Below, one piece after another: positions 5,796 through 8,950 of a DNA stretch of 8,950 nt. Both the position numbers and the translations under genes were made by a program. Under the pieces are notes generated by a model that saw nothing but the letters and a program-made list of their open reading frames with translations, was not told where the DNA came from and did not search any database. Source of the DNA: Hymenobacter sp. (GTDB taxonomy: Bacteria > Bacteroidota > Bacteroidia > Cytophagales > Hymenobacteraceae); the NCBI GenBank assembly GCA_025362615.1, contig JANYFQ010000198.1:1-8950 (forward strand). Direction: 5' to 3'. How positions within the stretch are numbered: position 1 is the first letter of the stretch; each line of letters begins with the position of its first letter.

Positions 5796-7274
5796 ATGAA
5801 CCTGAATTTTAACCGCACCGCCCCCGCTGCCTTCGCCTTGCTGGCGCTGCTGGCCGGCTGCAAACCCGACCTCGCCGACGATTTTAAGTCCAGCGCCGGC
5901 TCGGCCGACTTTTCGCGCTACATCGCCGTGGGCAACTCCCTCACCGCCGGCTACAGCGACAACGGCCTTTACCTCGAAGGCCAACTCAACTCCTACCCCA
6001 GTATGCTCGCCACTCAGTTCAAGGCCGTGGGCGGGGGCGAGTTTGTGCAGCCGCTGTTTGATGCCAGCCAGGCCAGCGGCTCGGGCTTTCTGACCATCAC
6101 GGGCTTCACGGCCACGGGAACGCCCCAGATTAACCCCGAGTTGAAGGATGCCAGCGGCAACTACATCGCCGTGAACAGCTTTGGGCCGGGCCGGGCGCTG
6201 CTGTCGCCCACTTTGCCGCTGCTGGCCCGCTCCACTGCGGCAGGCAACCAGAACCTGGGCGTGCCCGGCATCCGGGTGGCCGACGTGACGGTGGCCGACT
6301 ACGGTAAGCTCACCCCCAGCAGCAACGCCGTCAACTTCAACCCTTACTTCGAGCGCCTGTTGCCCAACGCCGCTTCCTCGACCACTTACCAGCAGTACGT
6401 GCAGCAGCAAGTGGCCGCCGTGAACCCCACTTTCTTCACCAACTGGCTCGGTAATAACGATGTGCTGGGCTACGCCGGCTCGGGTGGCCAGTTCCCGCTC
6501 ACGCCCGTGGCCGAGTTCGACACCAAGTACTCGGCCATGACCGATGTGCTGACGAGCGGCGGGGCCAAAGGAATGGTCGCCACCATTCCCAACGTCACCA
6601 GCCTGCCCGTCTTCACCACGGTGTCGGCGGCGGCGGCGGCGGCCGGGGTGCAGGCGCGGGCCGTGCCCGATGCCAACAAGGCGGCCCTCACGGCCGGGCT
6701 ACAACTCACGGCGGCGCAGGCGGCTACCATTCGTTTCGGGCTGTTCATCCGTACCGGCGCGGGTGTCACGCGCGAAATTGCGCCTACCGATTTGATACTG
6801 CTGCCCGCTGCCTCGCTCATCGGCAGCCAGGCCACGCCCACCAGCACCCCGCTGGGCTTCGGGGTGGTCATTAGTGGCCTCGCCCCGGCCCAGGCTGCCG
6901 GGCTGGCCGCCGCCGCCCCGCCCAGCCCGCTGCCCAACAGCGCCATCCTCGACGGGGCCGAAGTGACGGCCGCCCAGACCCGCACCAGCGAACTCAATGC
7001 CGTTATCAAGGCCAACGCGCTCCGCAAGGGCCTGGCCGTGTTCGATGCCCAGACGTATTTTGATGGCGTGGCCCGCAACGGAGTCGTCACCAACGGGGTC
7101 AACAACACGGTGGCTTTCGTGTCGGGCAATTTGTTCTCGCTCGACGGGGTACATCCCACGCCGCGCGGCTACGCAGTTGTTGCCAGCGAGATGATTAAGT
7201 CAATCAACGCTTACTACAACGCCAGCATCCCCGGCCTCGACCCCACCAGCTTCCGGGGCGTAAAATTCCCGTAA
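5796..7274 (+). CDS. SGNH/GDSL-family hydrolase, predicted lipoprotein (492 aa)
   Basis: A predicted surface or periplasmic esterase/lipase-like protein. The lipobox LLAGC puts the lipidated Cys at 22. SGNH blocks: block I IAVGNSLTAGY (43-53) with nucleophile Ser48, where the usual GDSL aspartate is Asn47; block II NLGVPGIRV (153-161); block III LGNND (218-222) with the Asn that helps form the oxyanion hole; block V LDGVHPTPRGYA (449-460) with Asp450 and His453. A Pro/Ala-rich insertion (about 270-395) separates blocks III and V, making the protein longer than most single-domain SGNH enzymes. The catalytic set is complete, so an active hydrolase is likely, but the substrate is unknown. It lies 44 bases after the FadL-like gene with no promoter box in the gap (only T-rich sequence), suggesting one operon that ends at the terminator at 7304. 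Pairing of the two genes suggests ester hydrolysis coupled to uptake or export of the lipid product. Confidence 0.88.
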   Translation: MNLNFNRTAPAAFALLALLAGCKPDLADDFKSSAGSADFSRYIAVGNSLTAGYSDNGLYLEGQLNSYPSMLATQFKAVGGGEFVQPLFDASQASGSGFLTITGFTATGTPQINPELKDASGNYIAVNSFGPGRALLSPTLPLLARSTAAGNQNLGVPGIRVADVTVADYGKLTPSSNAVNFNPYFERLLPNAASSTTYQQYVQQQVAAVNPTFFTNWLGNNDVLGYAGSGGQFPLTPVAEFDTKYSAMTDVLTSGGAKGMVATIPNVTSLPVFTTVSAAAAAAGVQARAVPDANKAALTAGLQLTAAQAATIRFGLFIRTGAGVTREIAPTDLILLPAASLIGSQATPTSTPLGFGVVISGLAPAQAAGLAAAAPPSPLPNSAILDGAEVTAAQTRTSELNAVIKANALRKGLAVFDAQTYFDGVARNGVVTNGVNNTVAFVSGNLFSLDGVHPTPRGYAVVASEMIKSINAYYNASIPGLDPTSFRGVKFP

Positions 7275-7303
7275 TTGCACGTTCCGGCTTCTGTACGGAT
7301 ACC

Positions 7304-7340
7304 AAAAGCGCCTTCCCCAGCCGGGGAAGGCGCTTTTTTT
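7304..7340 (+). terminator. Rho-independent terminator of the FadL-SGNH operon
   Basis: AAAAGCGCCTTCCCC (7304-7318), loop AGCC, and GGGGAAGGCGCTTTT (7323-7337) form a perfect 15-bp stem, and the T-run continues to 7340. It lies 29 bases after the SGNH stop. The A-run on the left arm would let it work in the opposite direction as well. Confidence 0.93.
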
Positions 7341-7401
7341 AGTCGCCGCCGCTGGCAACGCACCCGGCACAGCCGCGCCGGCGAATACCAGCGCGGCGCT
7401 A

Positions 7402-7409
7402 TACTTTTG
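7402..7409 (+). promoter_or_regulatory. -7 promoter box (TACTTTTG) for the lipocalin-like lipoprotein
   Basis: An exact TAnnTTTG match, 40 bases before the ATG at 7450 and downstream of the terminator at 7304-7340, so this gene is a separate transcription unit. No obvious TTG is present at the -33 position. Confidence 0.55.
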
Positions 7410-7449
7410 TGCCTGCTCCACCGTCGGAGCCAGCCAACGCCCTTGCGCT

Positions 7450-7917
7450 ATGACAATAACTACCCGCCTTTCCCTGGCCTTCGCCACCGGCCTGCTGCTG
7501 CTTGCCGGTTGCGCCAAAGACACCGAAACCGCCCCCAGCAGCACCAACAAGCTCACGCTGCTCGCCGACGGTGGCCCGTGGGCCATCACGGCCTACACGC
7601 GCACCACCGGCAGCGGCTCGGCCGTAGACCTGCGCCCCGCCGCCGCCTGCGAGCGCGACGACCGTTACGTCTTTGGCCGCAACGGCGTCATCACGGCCAC
7701 CGAGGGCCCGCTGGTTTGCGGCAGCGGCACGTCCACCACCGTCGTCAGCACCCGTCCCTGGAATTTCAACGGCACTCAAACCCAGCTCACCATCGGCAGC
7801 GGCAGCACCGGCATCCCCTACGACGTGGTGCTGCTTGATGCCGACGGCCTCAAATTGCGTTGGTCGCGCACCAGCGGCAGTCAGTTGGTGGTCGATTATT
7901 TGGAATATCGCAATTAG
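7450..7917 (+). CDS. Lipocalin-like lipoprotein (155 aa)
   Basis: Residues 1-20 form a lipoprotein signal peptide with lipobox LLAGC (Cys21), so the mature protein is membrane-anchored in the periplasm or on the surface. After a short linker comes a small domain with the pattern seen in Bacteroidetes lipocalin-like proteins: a Trp-containing first strand (GGPWAITAYTR, 41-51), CERDDRYVFGRNGVIT (67-82), a second Cys at 90, a W-F strand (RPWNFNGTQTQLTI, 102-115) and a final LKLRWSR strand (134-140). Cys67 and Cys90 could form a disulfide. The ligand and role are unknown. It has its own promoter box, and its stop codon overlaps the convergent ypdA-like stop by 4 bases. Family placement is from pattern recognition of a weakly conserved fold, so moderate confidence. 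Confidence 0.8.
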   Translation: MTITTRLSLAFATGLLLLAGCAKDTETAPSSTNKLTLLADGGPWAITAYTRTTGSGSAVDLRPAAACERDDRYVFGRNGVITATEGPLVCGSGTSTTVVSTRPWNFNGTQTQLTIGSGSTGIPYDVVLLDADGLKLRWSRTSGSQLVVDYLEYRN

Positions 7918-8897
7918 TGCAACGGGGCGGAGGCAGATTGCGCCGCCACGGCCGCCGCAATAAGCTTAGCGTGGTGCCGCCCGTTCTCAATAAACCAGCG
8001 GCTCGTGGCCCGGCCCCCGCACACGGTGCCGGCCACGAACACGCCGGGGCGGCTGCTTTGGTGGGTGGCGGGGTCAAAAAGCGGGGCGCGGGCCTCGTCG
8101 GCGGGGTCGGGCGCGATGCCGAGGCGGGCGAGCAGGGCCTCGTCGGGGCGGTAGCCGGTGAGGGCGTACACGAAGGCGGCCGGGGCGGCGGCCGGGCCGC
8201 CTTCGGGGGTGCGGAAATGCACGGCCGTGGGCGTAATTTCGGTGATGGTGGCGTTGAAGCGGGCCGTGATGCGGCCCTCGGCGATGCGGTTGAGCAAGTC
8301 GGGGCGTATCCAGTACTTCACGCTGGGGCTGATTTCGGGGCCGCGCACGAGCAGCGTGACTCTGGCCCCGGCGCGGGTGAGCTGCAGGGCAGCCTTGGCG
8401 GCCGAGTTTTTGGCCCCAATCACCACCACGGGCTGGGTGGCGTGCTGGTAGGGCTCTTTGTAGTAATGACTTACGTGGGACAGGTCGTCGCCGGGCACGG
8501 CCAGGCGCACGGGCACATCGTAGAAGCCGGTGGCCGCTACCACGTTGCGGGCCAGCAGGGGTCCCAGGTCGGTTTCGAGGGTGAAGTTGCCCTGCTCGCC
8601 GCTTAGGCTGAGTGCTTTGCGCCCCAGGTGCAGCGTCAGCTTCTCGTTGGAGGCTACGCGCTGGTAGTAGTCGAGGGCATCTTCGCGCAAGGGCTTGTAA
8701 TGGGCGGTAGGGAAGGGGTAGCCCCCAATTTCGAGCAGCTCGGGCGTCGAGAAAAACTCCATGTTGGTGGGGTAGCCGAGGATGGAGTTCACCAACGCGC
8801 CCTTCTCCACCACGGCTGTGGCCAGGCCCCGGCGCTGGCATTCGAGGGCGCAGGCCAGGCCCACGGGGCCAGCTCCGATGATGAGAACGTCGAGCAT
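7914..8897 (-). CDS. ypdA: YpdA-family putative bacillithiol disulfide reductase (327 aa)
   Basis: A flavoprotein of the pyridine nucleotide-disulfide oxidoreductase superfamily. YpdA/Bdr is thought to reduce oxidised bacillithiol (BSSB) with NADPH. Seen: an FAD-binding GAGPVG motif (8-13) in the first beta-alpha-beta unit, ATGFYDVPVRLAVPG (122-136), the NAD(P)H-binding GAKNSA motif (161-166), the family-typical SVKYWIRPDLLNRI block (192-205), and a C-terminal FAD-contacting VFVAGTVCGG (286-295). There is no CxxC redox pair as in thioredoxin reductase. Position 12 is Val, where the Firmicutes enzymes have GGGPCG with the proposed active-site Cys. The length is typical. The ATG at 8897 fits the FAD-fold N-terminus. 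A GC-rich hairpin repeat lies 23 bases upstream. The stop codon overlaps that of the convergent lipoprotein. Confidence 0.9.
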   Translation of the reverse strand: MLDVLIIGAGPVGLACALECQRRGLATAVVEKGALVNSILGYPTNMEFFSTPELLEIGGYPFPTAHYKPLREDALDYYQRVASNEKLTLHLGRKALSLSGEQGNFTLETDLGPLLARNVVAATGFYDVPVRLAVPGDDLSHVSHYYKEPYQHATQPVVVIGAKNSAAKAALQLTRAGARVTLLVRGPEISPSVKYWIRPDLLNRIAEGRITARFNATITEITPTAVHFRTPEGGPAAAPAAFVYALTGYRPDEALLARLGIAPDPADEARAPLFDPATHQSSRPGVFVAGTVCGGRATSRWFIENGRHHAKLIAAAVAAQSASAPLH

Positions 8898-8919
8898 AAG
8901 CGGTAGCGCGGGGTGGGGG

Positions 8920-8947
8920 TTTGGCGCGGGCCTCCAGGCCCGTGCCG
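8920..8947. repeat. Further copy of the GC-rich hairpin repeat, at the window edge
   Basis: GGCGCGGGCC (8923-8932), loop TCCA, GGCCCGTGCC (8937-8946). The 28 bases match 3351-3378 at 27 positions, in the same orientation; the only difference is one loop base. It lies just upstream of the ypdA start. Whether a partner hairpin follows, as in the 3352-3503 element, cannot be seen because the window ends at 8950. Confidence 0.75.
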
Positions 8948-8950
8948 ATT

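Noticed and set aside
6625..6642. Six CGG triplets in the SGNH gene as a phase-variation switch
   Set aside because: The triplet unit changes length without shifting the frame, and it encodes an Ala run in an Ala-rich insertion, so it is at most a length polymorphism.
7275..7449. Short frames in the gap between the SGNH gene and the lipocalin-like gene
   Set aside because: The gap holds a terminator and a promoter box; the frames run through the terminator stem and have no domain.
7860..8606. 248-residue plus-strand frame opposite the ypdA-like gene
   Set aside because: Gly-rich shadow of a gene with complete FAD and NADPH motifs on the other strand.

Overview
The window looks like an ordinary chromosomal stretch from a GC-rich member of the Bacteroidetes, most probably Hymenobacter or a close relative in the Cytophagales. 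This rests on four things: the gene set (bacterial GH3-family protein, AIM24/TIGR00266 protein, LptB, FadL-type porin beside an SGNH lipoprotein, YpdA), several TAnnTTTG promoter boxes of the Bacteroidetes primary sigma factor type, the lack of clear Shine-Dalgarno sequences before the start codons, and strong GC bias in the coding regions. I cannot name the species from sequence alone.

Layout. Bases 1-1496 (+) hold a GH3-family adenylating enzyme that is cut off at the window's left edge. Bases 1635-1859 (+) encode a 74-residue single-pass membrane protein with its own promoter box. A minus-strand block follows: an AIM24-family protein (1997-2794), a small charged protein of unknown function (2962-3324) and the ATPase LptB of lipopolysaccharide export (3529-4269). 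Diverging from lptB is a plus-strand pair: a FadL/OmpP1 outer-membrane transporter (4435-5751) and, 44 bases on, a GDSL/SGNH lipoprotein (5796-7274), closed by a textbook rho-independent terminator (7304-7340). A lipocalin-like lipoprotein with its own promoter box (7450-7917, +) runs convergently, with a 4-base overlap, into a YpdA-family flavoprotein (7914-8897, -).

Gene roles. Much of the window concerns the cell envelope: LptB powers LPS transport, the FadL homologue probably moves hydrophobic molecules across the outer membrane, and the adjoining SGNH lipoprotein may release such substrates by ester hydrolysis. YpdA belongs to the bacillithiol redox system. No prophage, transposase, CRISPR, rRNA or tRNA gene was seen.

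The most unusual content is intergenic. Three consecutive gaps (1862-1994, 2800-2955 and 3352-3503) are each nearly filled by a 125-156 bp element bounded by inverted repeats. In two of them the terminal repeats are themselves GC-rich hairpins, an architecture like REP doublets (REPINs). A further copy of one hairpin lies at the right edge of the window (8920-8947), just upstream of the YpdA gene. The 2800-2955 element carries a perfect promoter box for the gene beside it. lptB appears to have a promoter box so close to its ATG that its mRNA may be leaderless.
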